In this document: positions 35,106 to 44,719 of the stretch, piece by piece
How positions within the stretch are numbered: position 1 is the first letter of the stretch
How the letters are laid out: the number at the start of each line of letters is the position of its first letter
Source of the DNA: Hydrangea macrophylla
Lineage: Eukaryota > Streptophyta > Magnoliopsida > Cornales > Hydrangeaceae
Direction of reading: 5' to 3'
NCBI GenBank assembly: GCA_033977485.1
Contig: CM066994.1
Coordinates: 47,579,155-47,643,154 of the forward strand
DNA: 64,000 nucleotides
Made by a program: the position numbers and the translations under genes
The notes under the pieces: generated by a model
Seen by the model: only the letters and a program-made list of their open reading frames with translations
Told to the model about the DNA's origin: nothing
The model's database searches: none

Positions 35106-35136
<31 letters not shown>

Positions 35137-35170
35137 TTGGCTGGGTATGGGCTAGGGATGGGGGGTTTCG
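34835..35170 (+). repeat. G-rich minisatellite with 29-base G run in copia leader
   Basis: Units of about 40-100 bp built on 'ggctagggcatggggggtct' and 'gggtatgggctagggatgg' are interrupted by an uninterrupted run of 29 G (35107-35135). The + strand is G-rich, so the element's own sense strand is C-rich here. G-quadruplex formation on the + strand is likely. Confidence 0.85.
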
Positions 35171-35244
35171 GCTATAGTGGTTTAGGATTTGGTGGATGGT
35201 AGAAGGCGGATAGAGGTGGTGGATGGTGGGGGTGGATCAGACAA

Positions 35245-35257
35245 GGCTTTGATACCA
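35245..35257 (-). promoter_or_regulatory. Primer-binding site of copia element
   Basis: Minus strand TGGTATCAAAGCC, one base different from the usual initiator-tRNA-Met site TGGTATCAGAGCC, three bases from the LTR. Confidence 0.8.
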
Positions 35258-35260
35258 TGT

Positions 35261-35376
35261 TGTGAGAAAGTGAAGGTCTAACCTTTTAGGTTAGCCTACA
35301 CACGTATATATAAAGAGAAAGAAAAGAGATTACAATATTGCCCTTATGTTTATGTCTAAACTAATATATTCTAACA
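35261..35376 (-). mobile_element. 5' LTR of copia element (116 bp)
   Basis: On the minus strand it runs from TGTTAGAATATATTAG to CTTTCTCACA and contains a TATATATA box. It directly abuts the primer-binding site region. Confidence 0.75.
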
Positions 35377-35570
35377 CAGCTAATGCTTCAACTGTTTCTT
35401 GGTCATACGTATGTCTCTTTTTAGTTTTTACCAATTGAGCTCTCTTCCTCTAACCCTTTAAATCTGTGTAGCACGGCATGAACACGTTGCTATGAAAAAA
35501 AAAAGTAGGATTCAGGCACTACTACTAGTACACAACAAATAAATCCATTACCTATCTACTATTTTATTAT

Positions 35571-35838
35571 TTTTAAATTGGAGCATGCAACCTAAAACCA
35601 ATTGGCAATGGGTGGAGTAGCCCCTTGAACTTATATATATTGAGTAGTTAGGTTATAAGTTCCCGATGTGGGACAATCTCAACATGCCCCCGCACGTGTG
35701 ACATGACTGAGCCTGGCTCTGATACCATGAAGAATTGGAGCATCCAACCCAAAACTAGTTGGCAATGGGTGGAGTAGCCCTTGAACTTATATACTAAGTA
35801 GTTAGGTTATAAGTCCCCGACGTGCGACAATCTCAACA
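35571..35838 (-). mobile_element. Complete TRIM/SMART element, 268 bp, with 43-bp internal region
   Basis: Two direct repeats (35571-35684, 35728-35838) of about 112 bp enclose only 43 bp. That interior holds a primer-binding site (35715-35727, minus strand TGGTATCAGAGCC) touching one LTR and a purine tract (minus gcgggggca) touching the other. A 5-bp target duplication ATTAT flanks it (35566-35570, 35839-35843). The LTRs differ at several places, so it is old. Such elements have no genes and are moved by other retrotransposons. Confidence 0.88.
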
Positions 35839-35843
35839 ATTAT

Positions 35844-36239
35844 GTTCAGACCTTTACCTCAAAATTGTAAGAACATTTTCACAAGAGCCGCCCTATCGCG
35901 TCCACTCCAGTGACCAGCCATGTTGGCTGTGAATCCAACACGTGTTTGAAGGAATATCTAACAAAAACAATAAGACGTATTTTCGTGTCCAACACATGTC
36001 GTCTTGTGTCTAATGCTTGTCTGTGTCTGACATGTGTCTGCATCACACGGCGCCCAAATGAAATGTCCGTGCTACAGAGTTTACAACAAACTCTTGGTCA
36101 GAAAACTCCAAACATGTATCATCTATAACAAATTGACTGATAAAATTGTAATTTTTTCATCAATTTGGGTAAAACCAAAATTTCTAATGAGTTTGAGATC
36201 ATGAGAGAGATTCCCGTCTCTAGTGTGCATAATCTCTAG
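35844..36239. other. Gene-free stretch
   Basis: It contains gtgtc-rich text at about 35930-36070, related in inverse to 31437-31490, and the decayed downstream part of a copia protease near 36130-36239. No intact feature was found. Confidence 0.35.
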
Positions 36240-36434
36240 TTATGAACCATCCCTTGTTACTACTTTCGCCATCCCTTTATATGGAGTGAGATTTGAGAGG
36301 TTACCCGGTGAGTTTGTCACGTGGGAGGTTGCACCAGAATCCATGTACACAATGCTTTCAGTTTCATTTTGCGTAGTAATGCTGCAAATGCTTGTGGAAG
36401 GTTGCGGGGAACTAATTTTCCTTCTTGTTTTCAT
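36240..36434 (-). pseudogene. Copia protease fragment
   Basis: The minus frame contains VYMDSGATSHVTNSPGNL, the copia aspartic protease motif (DSGA-xHVT) with the catalytic Asp intact. It belongs to a different element from that at 32602-35376, whose protease reads VSGASAHMTG. No adjoining gag, LTR or polymerase was recognised; it is an isolated scrap. Confidence 0.8.
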
Positions 36435-36781
36435 TTTCTTTTTATTTTCCTTTCCTATTCTAAATCCGCAAGCCAGACGGAGTCCCAGTGTTATATTCTT
36501 GAATATGTTGCTTCAATTGCAACTTCTTGTCCTTGGCTGCTTGCAGGAAATCTCCTTACCAAACAAAAGAACCGGTTTTAGGAGTAATTTTAGGTTGAGC
36601 ACGGACTCCCTCACAAACAAAAGGGCCTCTATCAAACACTTGAATTCGTAGGGACCAATTCGCTTGTTAAGCACAGAACCCGGTTCTGCGCCTTCCCAAA
36701 CAGCTCTGTAAGCCAAGTTCTGCACGCATCAACTCAGCCCAAGTCTTGTAGTTCCTTAACATGAGATACCTTATCCACTTG

Positions 36782-37083
36782 TGTTGAGTTACCATCTCCT
36801 CTAAAAGCTTAAACTGTTAGAGAATGGCTTCAATAATGTATATCAAGCTTGAACACCCCCCCTCATGTGTGACCATGTCTTGTACGTGGAGAGGCAACAA
36901 ACTAAACTCCATCATAGTGGAGACAAATAACAAAGTGCAAATACACGCACCAAAGCGGGGCAGAGACTTGTACTTGAGATCTCCCACAAACAAGGCTCTG
37001 ATACCATGTTAAGTCACCAATTACTCCAAAAGCTTAAGCTGTTAGAGAATGGGCCAATATTTTTACTTATGTGGTTGATAACA
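36782..37083 (-). mobile_element. TRIM-like element with about 75-bp LTRs
   Basis: Direct repeats at 36782-36855 and 37007-37083 both begin TGTT(A/G)AGT, share 'aaaagcttaa-ctgttagagaatgg' and end in aaca. A primer-binding site (36994-37006, minus TGGTATCAGAGCC) touches the right repeat, and a C-rich tract touches the left one. I found no matching target duplication (acttg against gaggt), so the left border may be altered. Confidence 0.65.
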
Positions 37084-37189
37084 GAGGTGGTTCTTGTCCA
37101 TAATCTACACACACACACAACACTTATATTGGGAACAATAATTTTCAGCTTCTATATGTTTTCATGTGGGATTTTTTCCATGTGCTTAG

Positions 37190-37369
37190 GTGTTCACCAT
37201 ATGGCAGTTTCTAAATCTGCCTTGTCCATCCTTAAGCTGGAGGAGTTTAGTGCTCAGGATTTCTCTAACAAAATGGCACCAACCCGGGATTTCTCTCTTG
37301 CTGAGAAAATGTCCTTATATTGAGACACTTACTATGTATATTTATCCCGGATGGCATTCTATATTCACG
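37190..37369 (+). CDS. F-box/LRR/FBD-type protein, exon 2 of 3
   Basis: This 180-bp, phase 0-0 exon encodes 60 residues: VFTIWQFLNLPCPSLSW, then SLVL and LTKWHQPGISLLL, RKCPYIETLTMYIYPGW. In F-box/FBD proteins such a segment follows directly after a TWCIQVL-like motif, which is how exon 1 ends. Acceptor tgtgcttag|gtg; donor acg|gtaagc. It forms one reading frame with 15934-16929 and 37466-37813. Confidence 0.8.
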
Positions 37370-37465
37370 GTAAGCAAGTTTTTTAATATATCAATATCTT
37401 TTTATTGTAATTGTTTAGAAATTGAAAAGACTTTTAATGAGCAATCTTTGCTTTTGAATTTTTAG

Positions 37466-37813
37466 GATACTGCTGCACAATGGATCCAAGCATATGACTT
37501 TGATGCTGAGAACTATTGGAACTCACAAGACTCTGATTTTCATTGTCTGAAGCATCACCTCAAGAAAGTTGTGATCTTCGGCTTCATAACGGAGCCTTAT
37601 GTGATTCAAATGTTGAAGTTTCTCCTCAAGAGCGCGATGGTCTTGGAGGAAATGGTGATTTCTTCCAAGAAACCTGCTCATGAAGATTTCACCATTGGTC
37701 GTTTTAATATTCCCAAGCAAATGAATTTTACTCCTGAGGAATTGCTGGAGTTTTCTCAGAAGTTACTGAGTTTCCCAAGAGCCTCCACAAAAGCAGTAAT
37801 TCATTTCTCATGA
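37466..37813 (+). CDS. F-box/LRR/FBD-type protein, exon 3 of 3 (FBD region)
   Basis: After the acceptor tttttag at 37465, exon 3 encodes 115 residues ending in FPRASTKAVIHFS and a TGA. It contains CLKHHLKKVVIFGF and LKFLLKSAMVLEEMVI, the usual FBD-domain text. Intron 2 is 96 bp (37370-37465). The complete protein is 332+60+115 = 507 residues, a usual size for this family, with no internal stop, so the gene may be functional despite the large intron. Confidence 0.85.
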   Translation, partial: DTAAQWIQAYDFDAENYWNSQDSDFHCLKHHLKKVVIFGFITEPYVIQMLKFLLKSAMVLEEMVISSKKPAHEDFTIGRFNIPKQMNFTPEELLEFSQKLLSFPRASTKAVIHFS

Positions 37814-38000
37814 ACATTGGTATGATTGCCTGTAAACCTATTATTTATCCTTTCAATTGCAACACTGTGTGATCATCGTTTATCTGCCTGCCTTTCCTTT
37901 TTGGTTCTTGTAATTGGTTGCCATTTAGGAGCTGTTTGGGATGGCAAATAATCGATTTTGTATAATTTAAGTATTTGGTGAATGCTCATTTCTTGCACAA

Positions 38001-38505
38001 GAGTCTATGCCTAGTCTATATCTCTCTTAAAATGAGTTCTTTGTCAATCTAATAGTCTTGGTTCTCATTAAAACTAGACAAAAAATGAGACTGGGATTGA
38101 ATCATGTCTTATTTCACACATTCCCAAACACGGCCTTAAGTCTTCCTCTCAATGCGGAGGTTGTTTAGCTGATATCTCGTGGAAAACGGCATTCCTAATT
38201 GAAGGAAAAAAGCACTACTCTGGTGAGTTGAATCCTGATTAAGGCTGAATTAGAGTCTATGCCTAGTCTATATCTCTCTTAAAATGAGTTCTTTGTCAAT
38301 CTAATAGTCTTGGTTCTCATTAAAACTAGACAAAAAATGAGACTGGGATTGAATCATGTCTTATTTCACACATTCCCAAACACGGCCTTAAGTCTTCCTC
38401 TCAATGCGGAGGTTGTTTAGCTGATATCTCGTGGAAAACGGCATTCCTAATTGAAGGAAAAAAGCACTACTCTGGTGAGTTGAAACCTGATTAAGGCTGA
38501 ATTAG
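38001..38505 (+). repeat. Recent 252-bp tandem duplication
   Basis: Units 38001-38252 and 38253-about 38505 are almost identical; the one difference noticed is gaatcctg against gaaacctg near the ends. It lies 190 bp downstream of the F-box stop codon, so it may affect the 3' region of that gene. Non-coding. Confidence 0.9.
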
Positions 38506-38543
38506 AGTAGCCAAACAATTTCCAATCAAAAATAGGACTCTTA

Positions 38544-38829
38544 GACTTAGTTTGGCCCCATTTTGGTGCTTCTCCTTTTTTAAAGCACAATTCGTGGTAA
38601 TTCATTTGGTAACTAGTTTATGAGTTTTGCAAAAATTGAACTTAGGGCTTTTTTTGGGGGGGAGTTTTTAAAAGCTCTAGAATGGAACTTTTAAAAGCTC
38701 AAGGTTGCTTTTTGGTTTCATGATATTTTTTTTGAAGAGTAATGCATTACTTGTACAAAATTATCAAACAACTTAATAATAAATTTCTTAAGATACTTTT
38801 ATAAAGTTACGTGGGGGCCAAACTAAGCC
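38544..38829. mobile_element. Tourist-like MITE
   Basis: Terminal inverted repeats gacttagtttggcccc and (reverse complement) ggcttagtttggccccc enclose 286 bp with a TTA duplication on both sides (38541-38543, 38830-38832), the PIF/Harbinger pattern. No transposase. Confidence 0.75.
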
Positions 38830-38881
38830 TTAACACTTTAGGCCCTGGATTTAGTAAGGAATAAAGAAATGAAAACACCAA

Positions 38882-39187
38882 GGCTTTGTTTGGTTCATGG
38901 ATTTAGGGAAAATAAATGAAACTATGGATGAAAACCTCTTTCTTCTGTTAATAATAAAAGCAGTGAGGAAAATAGGAAGGGAAAAAACACATGTTCAGAA
39001 AATTTAACATTTTGAATTTGTGAGTCATATCCTTTACATTTTTCTTACATAACAATTATAGTCCTAATTTTTCTTTTTGAAATTTTTAATGTTTAATCAT
39101 GAAAGAAAACACAAGAGAAAACACGAGGGAGTTTAGTTTTCATTTCCCTTTTCTTTTCCTTCGTTAAATCCGTGAACCAACAAAGCC
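38882..39187. mobile_element. MITE with ggctttgttggttcatgg ends
   Basis: The left end ggctttgtttggttcatgga and the right end (reverse complement ggctttgttggttcacgg) form inverted repeats. No clear target duplication was found. A partial relative lies at about 39200-39378. Confidence 0.6.
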
Positions 39188-39380
39188 TAGTGGAAATATT
39201 TTTCTTTGTTTGGTTATTAAGGAAAACAGTGAAGAAAATAAGGACAAGGAAATATAGTAAGAAATAAGTAAATAAATTGAAGTTTGTGAGTCACTTTCCT
39301 CCATTTTGTCTTGAAATTTAACTCTTAATGTTGTTTAAGTATTGAAGAAAACACGAGGGAACACGTTTTCTTCTCTTTCA

Positions 39381-39713
39381 GGCTCTGTTGGTTCATGGAT
39401 TTAATGATGATAAAGAAAGGAAAGTACAAAGGAAAATGTTTTCCTTTGTTTTTGGTTCCCTAGGAAAATAGTGAGGAATAAGGTAATAAAAAGAAGTATG
39501 GTGAGAAATAAATTAAAACTTTTGAACTTAGTGAGTCATTTTTCCTTTTTTTTTTTTTTTTCTGAAGTTACAAACTACAATTTCTTTTACAAAATTTATA
39601 ACTTTTAATGTAATTTTAACATGAAAATGTGAAAACATGAGGGAGACTAATTTTTCATCTTGTTTCCTTTCCTTAATATTTTCCTTCAATGAATCCACTA
39701 AGCGAACAAAGCC
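39381..39713. mobile_element. Second MITE of the same family
   Basis: It begins ggctctgttggttcatgga and ends in the inverted form (gcgaacaaagcc), flanked by TCA on both sides (39378-39380, 39714-39716). It is related to 38882-39187, indicating insertion of several family members side by side. Confidence 0.65.
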
Positions 39714-39716
39714 TCA

Positions 39717-41448
39717 ATGAATCCCCAAACAATGTTTCTGTTGCTCAGTAATTTCAGGCTTAATGCCTGTGAGCCTTACTTGTGTAACGAAATTGTAGGA
39801 AATATACTTCCTACAATTTAGGAATGGACTTGTTTGTTCTTTTCTTGGGCTTGCATGAGCATTCCAACCCAAACCCACATATTTAGCCAGGTGGTTTCTC
39901 TTCTCTCGTTTGGTAAGTTAAGTGGAGAGATAAGAAGAGAATCAAAATAAAATACTGTCTAAAACACTAAAAGAAACATAAATCCCTAATAGAGAATAAA
40001 ATAGTAAATTGATTCTAAATAAGTTCTTTTCTTTTTTTGTTCTGTAGCTAACCCAAGGAGAGAGTTATATTTCTCATATATTCTCTATTGCCTATCCAAT
40101 TATAGTAGAGAAAACTTAACTATTCTCTTCTCTTAACAAATTTCTCTTCTTCTGTTTTTTTTTTTTCATTGCTTCTCTTAATCCAAACGGAGTGAAATAG
40201 TCTTCACTTGCAATCAACCTAAAATTCTATACAAGATAGACTGAATGCACTCATTCTGTTTTTGGTTCAATTGAACAATGTTGCATTCTAGGGGAAATTC
40301 TCTCTATATCACTAGGCCAAAAATAAGAGAGTACAAGGAATATAGTTTTTCTCAAGGTTTGTTTATAATTTGGAATAGATGAGTAAAAGATTTAACGAAC
40401 CTAGCAAGTGTAAAAATCCATCTAATTGCCTGTTTGAAAACTGCCAATAACAAACACATATATTTTAATGTGCAATATCTTCTTTGCAAAACATGAAAGT
40501 GAAAATAAAAGCCGAGTTGGCCAGAGCCATTGGGCTTCCAAAGGGAGGTCAAAGAGTCCGAAACTCCCACGGGTCATGTGAGAGTTAGAAGGACGAATCT
40601 TAAGTAGTTGGACAAAACATATCCAGAACTTAGCGTGGGTTCGAATCCTACCACACGCTCATCTCCCTGATTTACCTGGTGCATGTATTGTAGAGTCGGA
40701 ACACGTGCACGGGATTTGCCTCTCTGCCCTACTCCGTAAAAACAACAATAGATAAACCGTCTTAAATACTGACAGGGATCCTGAAGTCCTAAAAAACTAG
40801 TTGAGAGAATTTATCCTCGTATTCCAAAAAATATAAAAAGGTGAAAGTAATAGACACTTAAAAAGTTGGTTGATTGACGCTCTCAATTTTTTCCATAATA
40901 TCAAATAGCTGGTTAAGAAACAAGCACTACGTCAACGTGGCCCAATTTTCCCTAATTTTGCTGTTTTGTCCTCACTCATACCAATTCTTATTCTTCACTT
41001 TCACCCACTCCTTTTTTTTTTTCCAAGTTTTTTTTCCTTCTCTCCACTTTCCCAGCAACTAAACCTGATAAATAAAATAAAATAAAATAAGTTTTCATTG
41101 CTCCAATTTCTGTAGTGTTTATAGAAAACAAGATTAATGAGCTTTGTTTAACCTCGAACTTCTATTGCCAAAATTTATTCATACAAAGGGAATATAGACT
41201 ACATAAATAACTTATTCATGGAATGATGTTCATTTCCCCGTACATTATTGTCCGGTGAAAAGATGCCTAATCCAAAAGTCAACGTGGAGCACATAAGACA
41301 TATAAACGCTCGCTCTAAAAAGTTGTCACATAGGATTACTTTACAGGATACATGCTAGAATGAGTTGTACCCCTAGCATTACTCATATCAAAAAACATTG
41401 ATTCATACAAAATTATTCCTCAAAATGCAAGTTGTAAGGAGTATTTGC
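39717..41448. other. Intergenic, AT-rich, no gene seen
   Basis: Apart from the possible SINE near 40505-40735, I see only AT-rich sequence and T runs. Open frames here have no recognisable protein text. Confidence 0.4.
40505..40735 (+). repeat. Possible tRNA-derived SINE
   Basis: The motif agccgagttggcc resembles a pol III A box and ggttcgaatcc (about 40629-40639) is a perfect B box, but they are about 115 bp apart, too far for a normal tRNA. The region ends before an A-rich stretch. A degenerate SINE is the best guess; a chance match is possible. Confidence 0.35.

Positions 41449-41450
<2 letters not shown>

Positions 41451-41500
<50 letters not shown>
41451..41500. repeat. (AG)n microsatellite
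   Basis: About 25 uninterrupted AG units. Confidence 0.95.
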
Positions 41501-41501
<1 letters not shown>

Positions 41502-42574
41502 ATTTACTTCTAGTAGCTGCAATAGAACTCCTGCCAAAAAAATAAAAAGCTGTCAAGAAGAAGGTATGCATCCATAATAGTTTTGATTCATAGTTGGTCA
41601 AACTATAAGCTTCTAAGTTGCCCTAACCATACAAAGGTTTCAACTCAATGATTACTAAACGCGTCAACCTCGGGAAGGAGAATGGATTGATGTTCGTTGT
41701 AGGTGCCAGAGAGGTATTGCACAAGCTCCAAGACCTCAAACTTTTAAGTTAGTAACGACTATTTTCAATCTCGTAGGACCATCGTTTCCTCTCAACTGAT
41801 GATGACCAATATTCCTCCAACAAAAGAGCTTCAGTCTCCTCCCCAACTTCCGATTTAGCACACCTACATCAACAAATGCAGGACTAAAATGGTGATTTTT
41901 GAATAAACACATTAGATAATAATACACTCAAACTTTTACATGCCAGTGAGAAGATGCATATATAAACAGATACAAAAGAGGTTCATTTATACCCAAGGCT
42001 CAGGGTAAAATAGAAATTTCAATCTTTCCTCCAAAGCCCAGTTAATTTGGAGGAATAGCTTGTTATATCTTTAAAATTTGGGTTACTCTGTGTAAAATCG
42101 CCCAACATATTAGGGGGGGGATTGTAATTTTGTTAAAATAAGAGGGGAAAAAAATTACTCACGATTACGTCTAACATTAGTGTAAGTATATACACTTAAT
42201 GTTTAAGTGAATTATTTAATAGATCCCTAATAGTTTTTTAAATATTAACTTCTCCTAATGTTTACATATTTCCAAAAAAATACCACAAAACCTTTATATA
42301 GATCTACTATTTGGACACCAAATGTATAATTTTTCTTAAATAACACCACATAACTGGTATATATATATTATATAATTAATTCTATTGAAAAAAAAAAATC
42401 CGCCTTGGCATCCGCCTAGGCCCTTAGGCGCTAGCCCCCTCTCAGCCGCCTGACTAGCGCCTAACGATTTTTTATAACATTGGAAAATGGAAAATCTCAG
42501 CTTGTCATCAATGCAGAGAAGCATCGATTTCAGGATATAAGGGTTCGTTCCATGCTAGTGACGTGACCATGGAC
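41501..42574. other. Intergenic; short cluster of ggcgctag palindromes
   Basis: No gene is visible. At about 42396-42480 a GC-rich stretch with 'cctaggcccttaggcgctag' and 'ctagcgcctaacg' looks like the end of a DNA transposon, but I could not find its partner. Confidence 0.35.
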
Positions 42575-43025
42575 TCTGTTGTCAAAATCGTACGATTCGC
42601 GATACGAATCTTACGATTCGATACGATTCATCATGAAAACGATACGTATCGATGCACGAATCGAACATGTAAAAGAATCTAAGGTGAATCTTACGATTCG
42701 CAAGTGAATCTTACGATTCGATTCACGATTCTTACGATTCACTTGACTGCTAGGCACAAAACTTAATTGTTCCAATTTTTTTGTTTTTTTGTTTTTCAAT
42801 TTTTTCTTAAAAAATTGATTACCAGACCTCTTTCAAACCACTTAGGATATGTTTATACAAGCCTAGAACAAACAGGATATGTTTATACAAGCCTAGAAAA
42901 GAAAAGAATATGTTTATATGGTTTTTTTAATTTGTTACCGAATCTTACGATTCACGATTCGCGAATCCCGATTCCATTCACATGTATCATTTCGATTCAC
43001 GATACGAATCCCGATTTGACAACTA
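42575..43025. mobile_element. MULE-type MITE with gattcgtatcg palindromes
   Basis: The left end tctgttgtcaaaatcg and the right end (reverse complement tagttgtcaaatcggg) are inverted repeats, and the subterminal parts are dense in 'acgattcg' and 'cgatacgaatc'. It is flanked by tgaccatggac (42564-42574 and 43026-43036), a long duplication suiting Mutator-like elements. A 33-bp unit (aggatatgtttatacaagcc) is tandemly repeated at about 42845-42915. Confidence 0.75.
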
Positions 43026-43036
43026 TGACCATGGAC

Positions 43037-44719
43037 ACTTTCTTAATTGTGAACGTTGAAAAAGACTTCGGTCATACCTAAAAAGTGTCAAACGCAATTG
43101 ACATGCATCTAATATTACTCCAAAGAAAGTTATAAAGAAGAATTACACTAAAACCTAAAAACAAAGCATTTGTCAAATAAAAACTTGACCCAAAAAAAAC
43201 AAGTGGCCAGAGAAAATCACGTATGTTAGCAGAACTTCGTTGTAGAGATGAGTGAACGTCAATTCAATCTCACCATGTAAATGAATTAGGATATTCATGC
43301 GCTCCGTAGATGCGGTCATTTTACATATTTTCCTCGGTGCTATCTACTTCAAGAATACAAGTTATTGTTTTCTTGAGTTGCAGAAATATGCAACGGGCGG
43401 GGAAACCATTTGAGAAGCTTGCTTGGTGCTAGCTAAGAACTCTCTTTTTTACTTTTGATGCTGATGTGGATCACACGGAGCCAACTGGTTGTTGGCCCAA
43501 CCTATGGTGTGTTCCAGCGATGTGTTTGGCGGGCTCACACAATACATAGTTTTGAATATCCAATTACTCTCTTGGCCAGTCATCTTTTACATCTTTTTTT
43601 CTTCACAAACATCAACTCAATCTCATTTCCTACTAGGCCATTTCCTTTTCTTCCCTGCCACAACGTAAGCTGTAAACAAATGATATTATTTTTAACTCTA
43701 TCAGACATAGAAGCACAAAGTGGGGGCGGGGGCAGGGAAGTGTTGAACTTAAGAGGTTCAAAGGTTGGAGGCGTCCAAATATTTCAGAATGTATTTACTT
43801 AGTGACAATGAATTTGGATTGCAATAAGATATTATTTTTATGGTAGATTTTGATTTTTAAAGTTGTAAACCATATGTTCCGACATAAAAATATTTCTTCG
43901 GTAAAATATTTGAGCAAAATAAGAACTTGAATCTATTTATAAGTTATCTTGGGATTTGGTTGCGATAGAAGCGGGGTGGGAGCGAGGTAATAACGTGAGG
44001 GGATCGAGGTTCCGACAAGCTTCTAACTAAGAAGCGCGGAATTGAGAGTCTGAGGTGGGAGCGTGACCACTTTAGAAAGTTCCTGTTTCTAAGCTATTAT
44101 AGAAAGAACCCAAATTACACTTCTTTTTTCTTATTAGAAATGAGCTCACAAGAAAAGCAGTTAAGTAATCCACGGACAAGTTTAGTTTAAGACTTTATCC
44201 ACTCAAAGGATTGGGCATAAACATCAAGGAGAAGATGTATTCACTACTTCCTCAACGAGGCACATACATATTTTTGTTATCGTGTAGAAAAGCATATTGC
44301 AAGGCTTTGGTGCTTACAATCAACCCAACAATTTCACGAAATAGCAAAAGGGGGTTTGATTTTAGATAATCATGTGAAGTTAATAATGACTACAATAACA
44401 TCTAATGAACAAACTGTCAGAATCCACATAATACAATAAAAAACGATATATACATTACTCTTTTTTTTCTTGCTTTCTTTCTTTGTTTTTATTTTATTTT
44501 ATTTTTATCACATATACATGACTTTCCAACCATTCCATTTTTTTTCTTTGTCAACTAAATTAGCTGGCCAAGATGATGACCGCATATTAAATTACTAGAA
44601 AACAAAGAATCTTGACGTGTTGGATATGGGAAATGAGTCTTTTTAAATCAGTCAGACATGCAATACTTGCTCATTCACTAGAACTTAAGCAAACAAAAAA
44701 TCCACAATTTTTTGTTTTT
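43037..44719. other. Intergenic, no gene seen
   Basis: AT-rich sequence without recognisable coding text or clear repeats. The end nearest 44720 should contain the 3' flank of the minus-strand F-box gene. Confidence 0.4.

Larger units (their letters stand above)
32602..35376 (-). mobile_element. Decayed Ty1/copia element with 116-bp LTR
   Basis: On the minus strand the order is 5' LTR (35376-35261), primer-binding site (35257-35245), G/C-rich leader, gag-protease (34670-33250), GAG-pre-integrase (33228-32962) and a RNase H remnant (32841-32602). Integrase core and reverse transcriptase are missing between 32962 and 32841, so an internal deletion has occurred. A 3' LTR was not found. The short LTR and gag type suggest an Ale-like lineage. 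Confidence 0.75.
16930..37189 (+). other. Inferred 20.3-kb first intron of the F-box gene, filled with transposons
   Basis: The donor gtacat at 16930 and the acceptor tgtgcttag ending at 37189 are both canonical and both phase 0. Joining them gives protein text running from ...CTWCIL into VFTIWQFLNLPCPSLSW, which is the order expected for F-box/FBD proteins. The intron contains a hAT element, a MITE, a complete Tat retrotransposon with its own nested solo LTR, copia remnants and two TRIMs. Apparent host remnants are 16930-17409, 18357-19022 and 37089-37189. RNA evidence is needed to show that it is spliced. Confidence 0.7.

Noticed and set aside
40505..40640. Functional tRNA gene
   Set aside because: A- and B-box-like motifs are too far apart and no acceptor stem or cloverleaf could be formed by eye; kept only as a possible SINE.
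43455..43802. 115-codon open frame
   Set aside because: No recognisable protein text, a mixed-composition tail and no supporting splice or promoter features.
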